Positions 44,523 to 51,852 of a DNA stretch of 64,000 bases are shown here, in pieces. Every line of letters starts with the position of its first letter. Within the stretch, counting starts at the first letter, position 1. The stretch is from contig JALUUM010000016.1 in assembly GCA_027021365.1 (NCBI GenBank), positions 1-64,000 on the forward strand, read 5' to 3'. The notes under the pieces are model-generated. The model saw nothing but the letters and a program-made list of their open reading frames with translations, searched no databases and was not told the DNA's origin. The position numbers were made by a program, and so were the translations under genes. The DNA comes from Spirochaetales bacterium. GTDB taxonomy: Bacteria > Spirochaetota > Spirochaetia > SZUA-6.

Positions 44523-45330
44523 AAAACTCATCGTGATTCTTCTTCTACTCGTGATTGCCGTAAGCTGGGCCGTGCCTGTTTTATGGGCATTCGTTGCTTC
44601 ATTACGGCCCTATTCGGATCCGATAGGGCGCGGTGATGTGTGGTTCAGCAACAGAATAACTCTCGAGAATTTCAGAAAGGCCCTATCGCTTGCTCCATTC
44701 GGGAGGTACTACCTGAATACGATATTCGTGGTAACATTGATATTTGCCGTACAGCTCGTTACGATTACAATAGGCGGGTTTGCCTTCGTCAATTACAGAT
44801 TCGTGGGAAACAGATTGATACTCTTCTACATCCTTCTCCAACTGATGATACCTCCCACTGCCCTGCTTATACCGAATTTTCAAACAATAAGAGTGATGGG
44901 ACTGTACGATACTAAACTTGCAATAGCACTGCCATATTTCGGTTCGGCCTTTGGCACCTTTCTCATGAGGCAGGCCTTTTTAAGTGTTCCGAAGTCCCTG
45001 GTGCATGCCGGAATAATCGACGGCTGTTCCTGGTGGCAGCTCCTCGTACACATATATCTGCCCCCATCGGTTCCCACTCTTGTTGCCTTTGGCCTTTCTT
45101 CCATCACCTGGCACTGGAACGAGTTTCTGTGGCCGCTGATAATCACGAGCTCGGTTCGTAGCAGGCCCTTGACAGCCGGCCTTGTACGGTTTACACAGCT
45201 TGGCGAGATTGGCGCACAGTGGTCATTGCTCGCCGCGGCAACTATCATTGTGATCGCTCCCCTGTTCCTGGGGTTCCTGATATTTCAGAAGAGATTCATT
45301 CAGAGTTTTATAAGTTCGGGAATAAAGTAG
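44515..45330 (+). CDS. Sugar ABC transporter permease (UgpE/MalG-like)
   Basis: 271 aa, six hydrophobic helices. N-terminus LIVILLLLVIAVSWAVPVLWAFVASLRP and EAA loop VHAGIIDGCSWWQLLVHIYLPPSVPTL are MalG-family. GGAGGAACAGG precedes ATG. Completes the membrane channel with the 296-aa permease. Confidence 0.95.
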   Translation: MFKKLIVILLLLVIAVSWAVPVLWAFVASLRPYSDPIGRGDVWFSNRITLENFRKALSLAPFGRYYLNTIFVVTLIFAVQLVTITIGGFAFVNYRFVGNRLILFYILLQLMIPPTALLIPNFQTIRVMGLYDTKLAIALPYFGSAFGTFLMRQAFLSVPKSLVHAGIIDGCSWWQLLVHIYLPPSVPTLVAFGLSSITWHWNEFLWPLIITSSVRSRPLTAGLVRFTQLGEIGAQWSLLAAATIIVIAPLFLGFLIFQKRFIQSFISSGIK

Positions 45331-45348
45331 AAGAGGAGTTTTACGAGT

Positions 45349-46089
45349 ATGAAGGACAACCTTTTTGAAGTGGTATTTCTGATAGGAAGGCCGGCTGCCG
45401 GAAAGAGTGAGGTTATCGATTACCTCAAAAAGACCGGTGTTTCGGAGAGAAAGAGGCGCTTTCATATAGGCGATTTCAAGGAAATAGATGATTTTCCCAT
45501 GATATGGGAGTGGTTCGAAGAGGATGGGATTCTTTCGGAGATGGGCAAGCCAAGGCTTCATACTGATGAGGAAGGATATTTTCTCTATGGCTACCTCTGG
45601 AATGTGCTCATAAGGAGGCTCGACCTGGAGTATTCCAAGTTACGTCGGGAGGATTTAGAGAAAGGGGTAAGGAGAACCTATATCGTGGAGTTTTCACGGG
45701 GAAGCGAGCATGGCGGTTACAGGGAAGCCTTCAACCATTTCTCAAGAGAACTGCTCTCAAAAGCATCGGTACTCTACATAGATGTTAGCTTCGAGGAATC
45801 GCTTCGAAAGAACAGGAGGCGCTTCAATCCAGATAAACCATACAGCATACTGGAGCATGCCCTTCCCGATTCCAAACTAAAGAGGCTCTACGGTGAGGTG
45901 GACTGGGAAGATTTCAGCGCAGGGGACGACAGGTACATTCATATTCACGATTTGAGAATTCCCTATGTCGTTTTTGACAACTCCGATGATGTGACGACTA
46001 GGGGAGATGATGAGCTGGGCGACAGGCTGGAGGCGGTACTGTCGATACTCTGGCAGAGACGTGAAAGTATTGATACCGGTGGCCGATAA
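45349..46089 (+). CDS. P-loop NTPase, kinase-like
   Basis: 246 aa. Walker A is IGRPAAGKS at residues 12-20, near the N-terminus as in small-molecule kinases; downstream DVSFEESLRKNRRRF resembles a lid or Arg-rich segment and a possible acidic Walker B-like YIVEFSRG lies mid-protein. No signal peptide. I cannot place it in a named kinase family. Co-transcribed with the sugar ABC permeases (18 nt gap), it may phosphorylate the imported substrate. GAGGAG lies about 10 nt upstream of ATG. Confidence 0.7.
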   Translation: MKDNLFEVVFLIGRPAAGKSEVIDYLKKTGVSERKRRFHIGDFKEIDDFPMIWEWFEEDGILSEMGKPRLHTDEEGYFLYGYLWNVLIRRLDLEYSKLRREDLEKGVRRTYIVEFSRGSEHGGYREAFNHFSRELLSKASVLYIDVSFEESLRKNRRRFNPDKPYSILEHALPDSKLKRLYGEVDWEDFSAGDDRYIHIHDLRIPYVVFDNSDDVTTRGDDELGDRLEAVLSILWQRRESIDTGGR

Positions 46090-46096
46090 TCAAGTC

Positions 46097-46759
46097 ATGA
46101 AAAGATTATCTGCAATTTTCCTTGTTACCCTGATTGGTGTCGGTACTGCAGTCCGACTTTTTTCACTGGATTTGCCGGAATTGTCTTTCACCTATGAGGT
46201 GGTGCATGGTTCTGAAGAGGATGAAATCGAGAATCTGCTTCTTCCGGCTTCCCTGAAGAATACCTACTCTTTGAGATTGAAGGAGATCTTTCTCGATTCC
46301 CTGTGGGATGCCCTCCAGTTTCGATACGCGTGGAAGGATTACTTTTCACAGAGTGGTGATTACAGCTACTACTCGGTAGGAAATGACCTTAACTGGAAAC
46401 CCTTTGGCCTGTTGAGACTTGGCTTGAATACCGGTTTGAAGAGGGTCTCTTTCGCCGATCCGGATTCTGATCTGCTGTCCAAGGATTATCTCTCTTTGAC
46501 CGGGAAGCTGGCTGGAGCCTACCGGCTGTTTCCCTCTTTCACTGTAGACAGCTGGGTTAAGTCGAGTTATTTTCTCTATGATGTCCCTGCCAAATCCAGG
46601 GCCGAATACAGCCTGAATGTGGGGCTCACTTCGAAACTTGGAAACTGGAAGCTGGGGGCGAGGTACAGGGGTGTTATAAGAGGGCCGGCTGGTGTGATGA
46701 GTGACAAGAGTTCCAGTTTTCTTAACTACGGTACATTTACGGCAAAGTGGAAAAAGTGA
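46097..46759 (+). CDS. Hypothetical exported beta-rich protein
   Basis: 220 aa. Signal peptide at residues 1-18 or so (RLSAIFLVTLIGVGTAVRLFS), then amphipathic strands and aromatic-rich turns (FSQSGDYSYYSVGNDLNWKPFGLLRLGLNTGLKRVSF, GNWKLGARYRGVIRG) typical of a small outer-membrane barrel. ATG 46097 is 7 nt after the kinase-like gene stop; a longer in-frame start lies inside that gene and lacks a signal peptide. Function unknown; could be a porin for the imported sugar. Confidence 0.6.
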   Translation: MKRLSAIFLVTLIGVGTAVRLFSLDLPELSFTYEVVHGSEEDEIENLLLPASLKNTYSLRLKEIFLDSLWDALQFRYAWKDYFSQSGDYSYYSVGNDLNWKPFGLLRLGLNTGLKRVSFADPDSDLLSKDYLSLTGKLAGAYRLFPSFTVDSWVKSSYFLYDVPAKSRAEYSLNVGLTSKLGNWKLGARYRGVIRGPAGVMSDKSSSFLNYGTFTAKWKK

Positions 46760-46773
46760 TGTAGGGGGTCTTT

Positions 46774-47526
46774 TTGACTTCAAAGAGGGGAAATGAAGGT
46801 TATCAGAATGAAAGAGCTCTCATCATAGGGGCAACGGGCGAAACCGGAAGAGCAATATCCCTGCAACTGGCAGGGGACGGATTTCTTTTGACCCTTCACG
46901 GAGGGCACAGCAGGGAGAGCCTTGACTTGCTCCTTTCAGAAGTGAACAGCACGGGGATAGGAAGGCATGAAGGTTTTCTCAAGGAAGTAAGAAGGCCCGA
47001 GGATATAACCGGTGAGATTAAGAAAAGGCTCCCATTCGACATCCTTGTTGTTGTCTTTGGCCCTTTCGCAAGGCTCGAGACAGGAAAAGAAGGCCTTGAA
47101 GCTACGAGGGAAATGGTAGAGCTGAACTTTCTCTTGCCAGTCCATGTGGCCTCGCTTTGTCTTCCGGGTATGGTAAAGAAAAACTTTGGAAGGATCATAT
47201 TCTTCGGCGGAACATGCACCGAGGCTGTAAGTGGTTTCAAGACTACCGCTTTATACTCTGCAACAAAGACAGCCCTTGCATCCTATACGAAATCCATTGC
47301 ACTGGGATATGCCAGGTATGGTGTAACCTGTAACATGATAGTTCCCGGATTCATCAGGACTTCACAGTACGATACGGTTGAGCTTGAAAAATATTCAAAG
47401 TTGATTCCTGCAGGGAGGTTTGGTGAACCGGATGAAGTGGCAGGGTTGGTTGGTTACCTTGTGGGGGAGAAGGCAGGATATGTAAACGGAGCCCTTATTT
47501 CCTTAAATGGAGGTCTTAAATTGTGA
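46774..47526 (+). CDS. Short-chain dehydrogenase/reductase
   Basis: 250 aa classical SDR. Cofactor motif GATGETG (residues 19-25), which is a variant of TGxxxGxG; active-site YSATK tyrosine and lysine present, followed by SIALGYARYGVTCNMIVPGFIRT and a typical PDEVAGLVGYLVGEKAGYVNGALISLNGG C-terminus. TTG is the only usable start and has GGGGG 6 nt upstream. Last gene of the RpiR-linked sugar operon, so it probably acts on the imported polyol or sugar. Confidence 0.88.
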   Translation: MTSKRGNEGYQNERALIIGATGETGRAISLQLAGDGFLLTLHGGHSRESLDLLLSEVNSTGIGRHEGFLKEVRRPEDITGEIKKRLPFDILVVVFGPFARLETGKEGLEATREMVELNFLLPVHVASLCLPGMVKKNFGRIIFFGGTCTEAVSGFKTTALYSATKTALASYTKSIALGYARYGVTCNMIVPGFIRTSQYDTVELEKYSKLIPAGRFGEPDEVAGLVGYLVGEKAGYVNGALISLNGGLKL

Positions 47527-47580
47527 AAAAATTTTGTGTTTTACTATTTATCGGTTATGAAAATTTTATGCCTGATTTAT

Positions 47581-47609
47581 TTGACAAATATCACTATACT
47601 TAATAATAT
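47581..47609 (+). promoter_or_regulatory. Promoter of the STAS/PspA block
   Basis: TTGACA (47581-47586), 17 nt, TAATAT (47604-47609), about 65 nt upstream of the STAS gene. A second -10-like TATAAT lies nearby at about 47631. Confidence 0.65.
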
Positions 47610-47674
47610 AAAGAATAATGTATAATGCCTTTCCTTTCGGAGAGGTCAAATACAATTTTATCTAAAGGGGCACC

Positions 47675-48223
47675 ATGAATAACGAGATAGTTCCGGGATT
47701 TGATGATGAAAAAGATGACAGTTTAAAAATCAGGCTACAGAAAATCGATGATGTAGAAGGTTGCCTTGTACTGTATCTTACCGGCTATATCGATACCTAC
47801 AACTCCAATTACTTTCAGAAACGTGTTGCCAAGGCAATTGAAGCGGGATTCATAAGGTTGATATTTCACTGCGGAAGCCTGAATTATGTATCGAGCACGG
47901 GAATCGGTTCGTTTACCGCATTTCTGAAGGCTGTAAAGCCCCGTGGTGGTGACCTTGTGCTTCTCGAAATACAGCCAAAGGTCTACGAGGTGTTCCAGCT
48001 GCTTGGTTTTTCCCAGTTTTTCAATATCAAGGAAAACCTGGAAGAGGCAATTCAATTTTTCAGCCAGAAAAAAGAGACCGGTCAACAGGGGCCATTCCCC
48101 AAGATATTCAAGTGCCCCATATGTGGTAAGAAATTGAAAGCGACAAAACCAGGAAGGTTTCGCTGTTCAGAGTGCAAAACGATACTTGTTATTGACAAGT
48201 CCGGCCAGGTCTTTCTCGGATAG
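47675..48223 (+). CDS. STAS-domain anti-sigma-antagonist-like protein with C-terminal zinc ribbon
   Basis: 182 aa in two parts. Residues 18-130 are a SpoIIAA/RsbV-like STAS domain; the phosphorylation loop reads LNYVSSTGIG with S74 at the acceptor position. Residues 146-166 form a zinc ribbon (C146-x2-C149 and C163-x2-C166), an uncommon addition that could bind nucleic acid or protein. Shine-Dalgarno AAGGGG. No cognate serine kinase/anti-sigma gene is visible nearby, so the partner is elsewhere. Upstream of ybjN-like and pspA genes, suggesting a role in membrane-stress signalling. Confidence 0.85.
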   Translation: MNNEIVPGFDDEKDDSLKIRLQKIDDVEGCLVLYLTGYIDTYNSNYFQKRVAKAIEAGFIRLIFHCGSLNYVSSTGIGSFTAFLKAVKPRGGDLVLLEIQPKVYEVFQLLGFSQFFNIKENLEEAIQFFSQKKETGQQGPFPKIFKCPICGKKLKATKPGRFRCSECKTILVIDKSGQVFLG

Positions 48224-48318
48224 ATATTGTCGGTTAAAATTGGCTTTTTCATCCAGCTTGATTTTTCATTCCATTACAATGCAGAGGAAAGATTAACGAA
48301 AAGAGGGGATTTGGTGTT

Positions 48319-48708
48319 ATGATAACCAGTGAAAAGATCGAGAGTTATCTGACAAAATTGAGCCTTTCCTACGAGAGAGTTGACAGCAATACATGGCTGA
48401 TCAATGACGAAGAGAGGGGCCTTGAAAATGTGGTAGTGGTAAGCTCCGATCCCGTTGTTCTTGTAAGGGTGAAGGTAATGGATATACCTTCAAACAGGAG
48501 CTGTGAGTTGTTCGAGCAACTCTTGAGGCTCAATGCATCGGATATAATACATGGTGCATATGCACTGGAAGGAGACAGTGTTATACTTATCGATACCCTG
48601 GAAGGTGATACCATGGATATAGAGGAGCTCCAGGCCTCACTCGATGCAATCGGTCTTGCACTGGTACAACATTACAAGTTATTGTCGGTATACAGAAAAA
48701 AGGGTTAA
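48319..48708 (+). CDS. YbjN/CesT-like small protein
   Basis: 129 aa acidic alpha/beta protein: helix SEKIESYLTKLSLSYERV, strands ending NTWLINDEERGLENVVVVSSDPVVLVRVKV, then a Ser/Cys-Glu-Leu-Phe helix (CELFEQLLRLNASDIIHGAYAL) and SVILIDTLEGDTMDIEELQASLDAIG. This order resembles the YbjN/type III chaperone-like fold. It precedes pspA by 12 nt. This pairing is seen in other bacteria in phage-shock-like clusters. Family call is by fold impression, not by a diagnostic motif. Confidence 0.6.
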   Translation: MITSEKIESYLTKLSLSYERVDSNTWLINDEERGLENVVVVSSDPVVLVRVKVMDIPSNRSCELFEQLLRLNASDIIHGAYALEGDSVILIDTLEGDTMDIEELQASLDAIGLALVQHYKLLSVYRKKG

Positions 48709-48720
48709 GGGAGGCCTTTG

Positions 48721-49425
48721 ATGGGACTTTTCAGCAGATTCAAGAGAGCCTTAAAAGCCAATATTAATGATATGATAAGCAAGGCGGAAAACCCGGAAAA
48801 AATGTTGAACGAGCTTATCGTGGAAATGAACGGCCAGTTGATAGAGTCTAAAAAACAGGTGGCTCAGGCAATAGCAGATGAGAAGAAATTGGAGCGGCAA
48901 CTGAGGAAGCAGAAGGCCATGGCTGATGAGTGGGAGCAAAAGGCCGTTCTTGCCGTGAAGGCAGGCAGAGACGACCTTGCAAAAGAGGCTCTGTTGAGAA
49001 AGCAGGAGTACAGCAGCTATGTCGTGCAGTACGAGAAGGAACTCCAGTCACAGCATGAAGCGGTAGAGCAGCTTAAAGAATCGCTTAGAAAACTCCAGAT
49101 CAAGATAGATGAGGCACAGAGGAAGAAGAATCTTCTCATTGCCAGGGCAAAGAGGGCAGAGGCTCAGAAAAGAATTCATGAACAGCTTGGAAAGGCAATA
49201 GACACGTCTGCCTTCGAAGCCTTCGACAGGATGGCGGAAAAGGTGGATCAGCTTGAGGCTGAAGCAGAGGCTGTGGGCGAATTGGAAAATATGGAAAAAC
49301 CCGATACTCTGGAGGAAGAGTTCAGAAAGCTGGAATCACCGGATACATCCACAGATCAGGCTGACAGGATGCTTGAGGACCTGAAGGAAAAGTTGAAGAA
49401 GTTAGAGGACAAGCACGAAGAGTAA
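48721..49425 (+). CDS. pspA: PspA/IM30 (Vipp1)-family membrane-stress protein
   Basis: 234 aa coiled-coil ESCRT-III-like protein that coats and repairs membranes. Starts MGLFSRFKRALKANINDMISKAENPEKMLNEL, the family signature with the amphipathic first helix; the rest is long heptad-rich helices (residues 25-215). GGGAGG precedes ATG by 7 nt. Length is normal. The stop codon is directly followed by an overlapping frame for the next regulator, which has no standard start. Confidence 0.95.
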   Translation: MGLFSRFKRALKANINDMISKAENPEKMLNELIVEMNGQLIESKKQVAQAIADEKKLERQLRKQKAMADEWEQKAVLAVKAGRDDLAKEALLRKQEYSSYVVQYEKELQSQHEAVEQLKESLRKLQIKIDEAQRKKNLLIARAKRAEAQKRIHEQLGKAIDTSAFEAFDRMAEKVDQLEAEAEAVGELENMEKPDTLEEEFRKLESPDTSTDQADRMLEDLKEKLKKLEDKHEE

Positions 49426-49441
49426 TTTCGAAAAATCAACA

Positions 49442-50083
49442 ATTCTCGTCAGTATCGTACTTGAAGATCCGCTTAAGAGAGAGCGAATAAAAACAGAAAC
49501 CCGCAGGGCGGGAAAAGGCATACACTTTGATTTTCACTTCAATGATGATCTTTCCGAGAGCAGTAAATATAATATTTCGATAATCCCGGTGGAAAAAATA
49601 CCGGATAGCTTTCCATATCCCTTTATTGCTTACGGGGATATTGCTTTTCTCGATATAGCCCGGCTGAAGGGATGTCTTGATTACCTGAAAGAACCATGGA
49701 ATCTCGATGAACTTCTCTTTAGAATAGAAAGGGCCTCTCGGCTGATAAGAGAAGGGGCAATGGGAATTACATTGAATGGCTCTTTTCTTGAGTTTTCAGG
49801 GAATCATGTTCATCTGACCGAGGGAGAACGAAGGGTAATGAAACTACTGATATCCAATTCGTGTGCCAATATAAGCAGGGAAACACTCTTCTACGCTCTC
49901 TGGGGCGATCTCCCGGAGAGAAAAACAAGGATAGTGGATGTCTATGTATCATCCCTGAGAAAGAAACTTAAGAGCCTTACCGGAATTGAGGGCAACAGGT
50001 TCATCTTTGCCGTCAGAAACAGCGGGTACAGATTCGAGCCCCTCTATTCGGGCATATCCTCACAGACTACGGCGGTACCGTAA
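49442..50083 (+). CDS. Atypical OmpR/PhoB-type regulator with a degenerate receiver and no canonical start codon
   Basis: The C-terminal half is an OmpR winged helix (VHLTEGERRVMKLLISNSCANISRETL ... VYVSSLRKKLKSL, then NSGYRF). Upstream of the GTG at 49589 the same frame continues and encodes receiver-like strands: ILVSIVLEDP, IHFDFHFNDD, YNISIIP, FIAYGDI and DYLKEPWN (the K-P motif). The acidic pair and phospho-acceptor Asp are missing, so it cannot be phosphorylated normally. The frame is open from 49406 but holds no ATG, GTG or TTG before 49589; I put the start at ATT 49442, uncertain. Convergent overlap with ybjQ. Likely pspA-coupled. Confidence 0.7.
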   Translation: MLVSIVLEDPLKRERIKTETRRAGKGIHFDFHFNDDLSESSKYNISIIPVEKIPDSFPYPFIAYGDIAFLDIARLKGCLDYLKEPWNLDELLFRIERASRLIREGAMGITLNGSFLEFSGNHVHLTEGERRVMKLLISNSCANISRETLFYALWGDLPERKTRIVDVYVSSLRKKLKSLTGIEGNRFIFAVRNSGYRFEPLYSGISSQTTAVP

Positions 50084-50370
50084 ACGAGAAGTTCCGCTGC
50101 CCCCTGCATAATCGAGGTAGTGGCAAATCTGAGTGCCACTATTGCATTTGCCCCGGCAGCTTCGGCTTCTTCTATCATTCTGTCCAGTGCCTGTTCTCTC
50201 GATTCTGCAAGCATCTTGGTGTAATCGGCTATTTCACCTCCAACCATGTTTTTGAAAACTGCCATAATATCGCGTCCTATGTTTCTTGCCCTTATCGTGT
50301 TCCCCTTTACAAGGCCGATTGTCTTGACTATCTTCTTGCCGGGTATCTGATCGCTCGTAACCATTATCAT
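50044..50370 (-). CDS. YbjQ-family heavy-metal-binding-domain protein
   Basis: 108 aa, typical YbjQ/UPF0145 length. Sequence features are MVTSDQIPGKKIVKTIGLVKGNTIRARNIGRDI, LAESREQALDRMIEEAEAAGANAIVALRF and AELLVYGTAVV, all family-conserved. Function in vivo is unclear. Its start overlaps the anti-sigma stop (ATGA), so it belongs to the minus-strand ECF operon; its 3' end overlaps the convergent pseudo-receiver gene by 40 nt. Confidence 0.92.
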   Translation of the reverse strand: MIMVTSDQIPGKKIVKTIGLVKGNTIRARNIGRDIMAVFKNMVGGEIADYTKMLAESREQALDRMIEEAEAAGANAIVALRFATTSIMQGAAELLVYGTAVVCEDMPE

Positions 50371-50801
50371 CTTATCACTCCCCTGTACCTGTCGTTTTTA
50401 CTTTCCTTGATTCTATCAGCAATGCTTACCACCAGCAAGAGGAGGAATCCCGCGAAGATGCCCCCGATTATCAGCTTGATTGCCAAGTCTTCATTCGGTG
50501 CCTTGAAAAGTTGAAATAGACTGTATATGAGCAATACGAGATAGGAACCGATAAAGAAGAGCCTACCGAGAAAGCCACCTGTCTTTCTGAAGAATCTCTT
50601 TCTGAAATCTATATACCAGTTGTCGGCAGGATCCGGAGGTGCTGCCCTTAGCATTTCCCTGTTCATCCTTAACAACTCCTTATAGTAAGCTCTGCAGCTT
50701 TTGCATGTTGAAAGATGGTCAAGTAAAGCGTCAATCTCTGATTCCGCAAGCTCGTTGTCTATGAGACCGTTTATTTTTATTCTTACCTCTTCACATTTCA
50801 T
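50367..50801 (-). CDS. zf-HC2 anti-sigma factor (membrane)
   Basis: 144 aa. Zinc-binding anti-sigma head KCEEVRIKINGLIDNELAESEIDALLDHLSTCKSCRAYYKEL (H-x3-C-x2-C), then two membrane helices (about residues 79-97 and 107-128). ATG 50801 has GGGGAGG about 10 nt upstream and overlaps the sigma-factor stop by 11 nt; longer starts sit inside the sigma gene. Sequesters the adjacent ECF sigma factor at the membrane. Confidence 0.88.
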   Translation of the reverse strand: MKCEEVRIKINGLIDNELAESEIDALLDHLSTCKSCRAYYKELLRMNREMLRAAPPDPADNWYIDFRKRFFRKTGGFLGRLFFIGSYLVLLIYSLFQLFKAPNEDLAIKLIIGGIFAGFLLLLVVSIADRIKESKNDRYRGVIR

Positions 50802-51363
50802 TTTTTCTGACCTCCCCTCTGTTCTCAGTTTCTTCGATGGTTTCTGCCAATTTTTTCCTGGCATAGTAAAGTCTGGACATCACGGTACCTATGGGTATGG
50901 AGAGTATCTCACTAATTTCCCTATAGCTACAATCTTTCCAGTGTTTCAGTATCAGGATGTCCCTCATTTGTGTTGGAAGTTCTGCCAGCGCATTCAAAAT
51001 ATTTTGACTCTCTTCTTCCCGTAAAACCATCTCTTCTGGCAGGGCAGGCAAAGGATCTATTGAAGGCTCACCGTAGGCCATACTCTTTACCTTCTCGCCT
51101 GCCATTTTCCTTCTTTTTATAAGGTTAAGTGACAGGTTTTTCGTTATCCTGTGGAGCCAGGGGAAAAAGGATCTGCTCTCATTAAAGCTGGTAATGCTTG
51201 AGTATGCCTTGAGAAATACAGTTTGAGTGATGTCTTCGGCATCCTGTCTGTTTTTCAGAATAAGGTATGCTGTTTTGAAAACCCTTTTGTAGTATTTTCT
51301 TACAAGTTCGCTGAAAGCATACCTGTCCCCGGCTTTGGAACGAATAATCAGTTCTCTCTCCAT
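50791..51363 (-). CDS. ECF-type RNA polymerase sigma factor
   Basis: 190 aa. Region 2: YLILKNRQDAEDITQTVFLKAYSSITSF and FFPWLHRITKNLSLNLIKRRK; region 4: LAELPTQMRDILILKHWKDCSYREISEILSIPIGTVMSRLYYARKKLAE. Operon with anti-sigma and YbjQ. No Shine-Dalgarno precedes ATG 51363; a TTGAAT-N18-TACTAT promoter ends 6 nt before it, so the transcript may be leaderless. Confidence 0.94.
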   Translation of the reverse strand: MERELIIRSKAGDRYAFSELVRKYYKRVFKTAYLILKNRQDAEDITQTVFLKAYSSITSFNESRSFFPWLHRITKNLSLNLIKRRKMAGEKVKSMAYGEPSIDPLPALPEEMVLREEESQNILNALAELPTQMRDILILKHWKDCSYREISEILSIPIGTVMSRLYYARKKLAETIEETENRGEVRKNEM

Positions 51364-51369
51364 CGACTA

Positions 51370-51399
51370 ATAGTACAATCGAAGGAGCATCATATTCAA
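51370..51399 (-). promoter_or_regulatory. Candidate promoter of the ECF/YbjQ operon
   Basis: Minus strand TTGAAT (51399-51394), 18 nt, TACTAT (51375-51370), with 6 nt to the sigma-factor ATG. Confidence 0.45.
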
Positions 51400-51434
51400 T
51401 CCGATTTCAGAACCGGGCTTTTCAAGCCGGTTAT

Positions 51435-51806
51435 TCAACCTGTAAGCAAGCTTTCAATCTCGGCGGAGAGCTCGTCGAAGGTAAAAGGTTTCGTAATGTA
51501 GCGGGAAGCACCGGCTTTTCTTGCCAAATCCTTTGTTTTCTCATCGGAGTGCGATGATATCATGAGAATGGGTGTATCCCTGTACTCTCCCATGCTTCGT
51601 AAATACCTGCAGATTTCAATGCCATTCATACCAGGAATGGAAACATCTAAAATAAATATGTCTATCCTGTCTCTCTTTGCTATTTCAATTCCCTCGGTAG
51701 AGTTTACCGCCGTAAAAACATTGTAACCTGTATGTTTCAGGTTGAACTGCAGAATCATCCCGACGGTTCTTTCATCGTCTATGACAAGTACGTTTTTCAC
51801 TCCCAT
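51435..51806 (-). CDS. CheY-like single-domain response regulator
   Basis: 123 aa, receiver only. The acidic pair D10-D11, phospho-acceptor D54 (LDVSIPGMNG), switch S84 and K106 (ITKPF) are all present, so it should be a working phosphorelay protein. No output domain. Encoded 46 nt downstream of the pyrophosphatase gene on the same strand; no linked kinase. A bulged hairpin (AACCGG/CCGGTT, 51409-51431) follows the stop. Confidence 0.94.
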   Translation of the reverse strand: MGVKNVLVIDDERTVGMILQFNLKHTGYNVFTAVNSTEGIEIAKRDRIDIFILDVSIPGMNGIEICRYLRSMGEYRDTPILMISSHSDEKTKDLARKAGASRYITKPFTFDELSAEIESLLTG

Positions 51807-51852
51807 GTCATTGCCTCGAGGGAAAATACCTCACTGTATGGCATTTCACATC

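Noticed and set aside
48901..49425. Programmed frameshift site at the end of pspA feeding the pseudo-receiver
   Set aside because: No slippery heptamer or structure is evident; left as an open alternative to a rare start codon.
51409..51431. AACCGG/CCGGTT hairpin as intrinsic terminator after the CheY-like gene
   Set aside because: Stem has a bulge and no T-run follows; kept only as a note.
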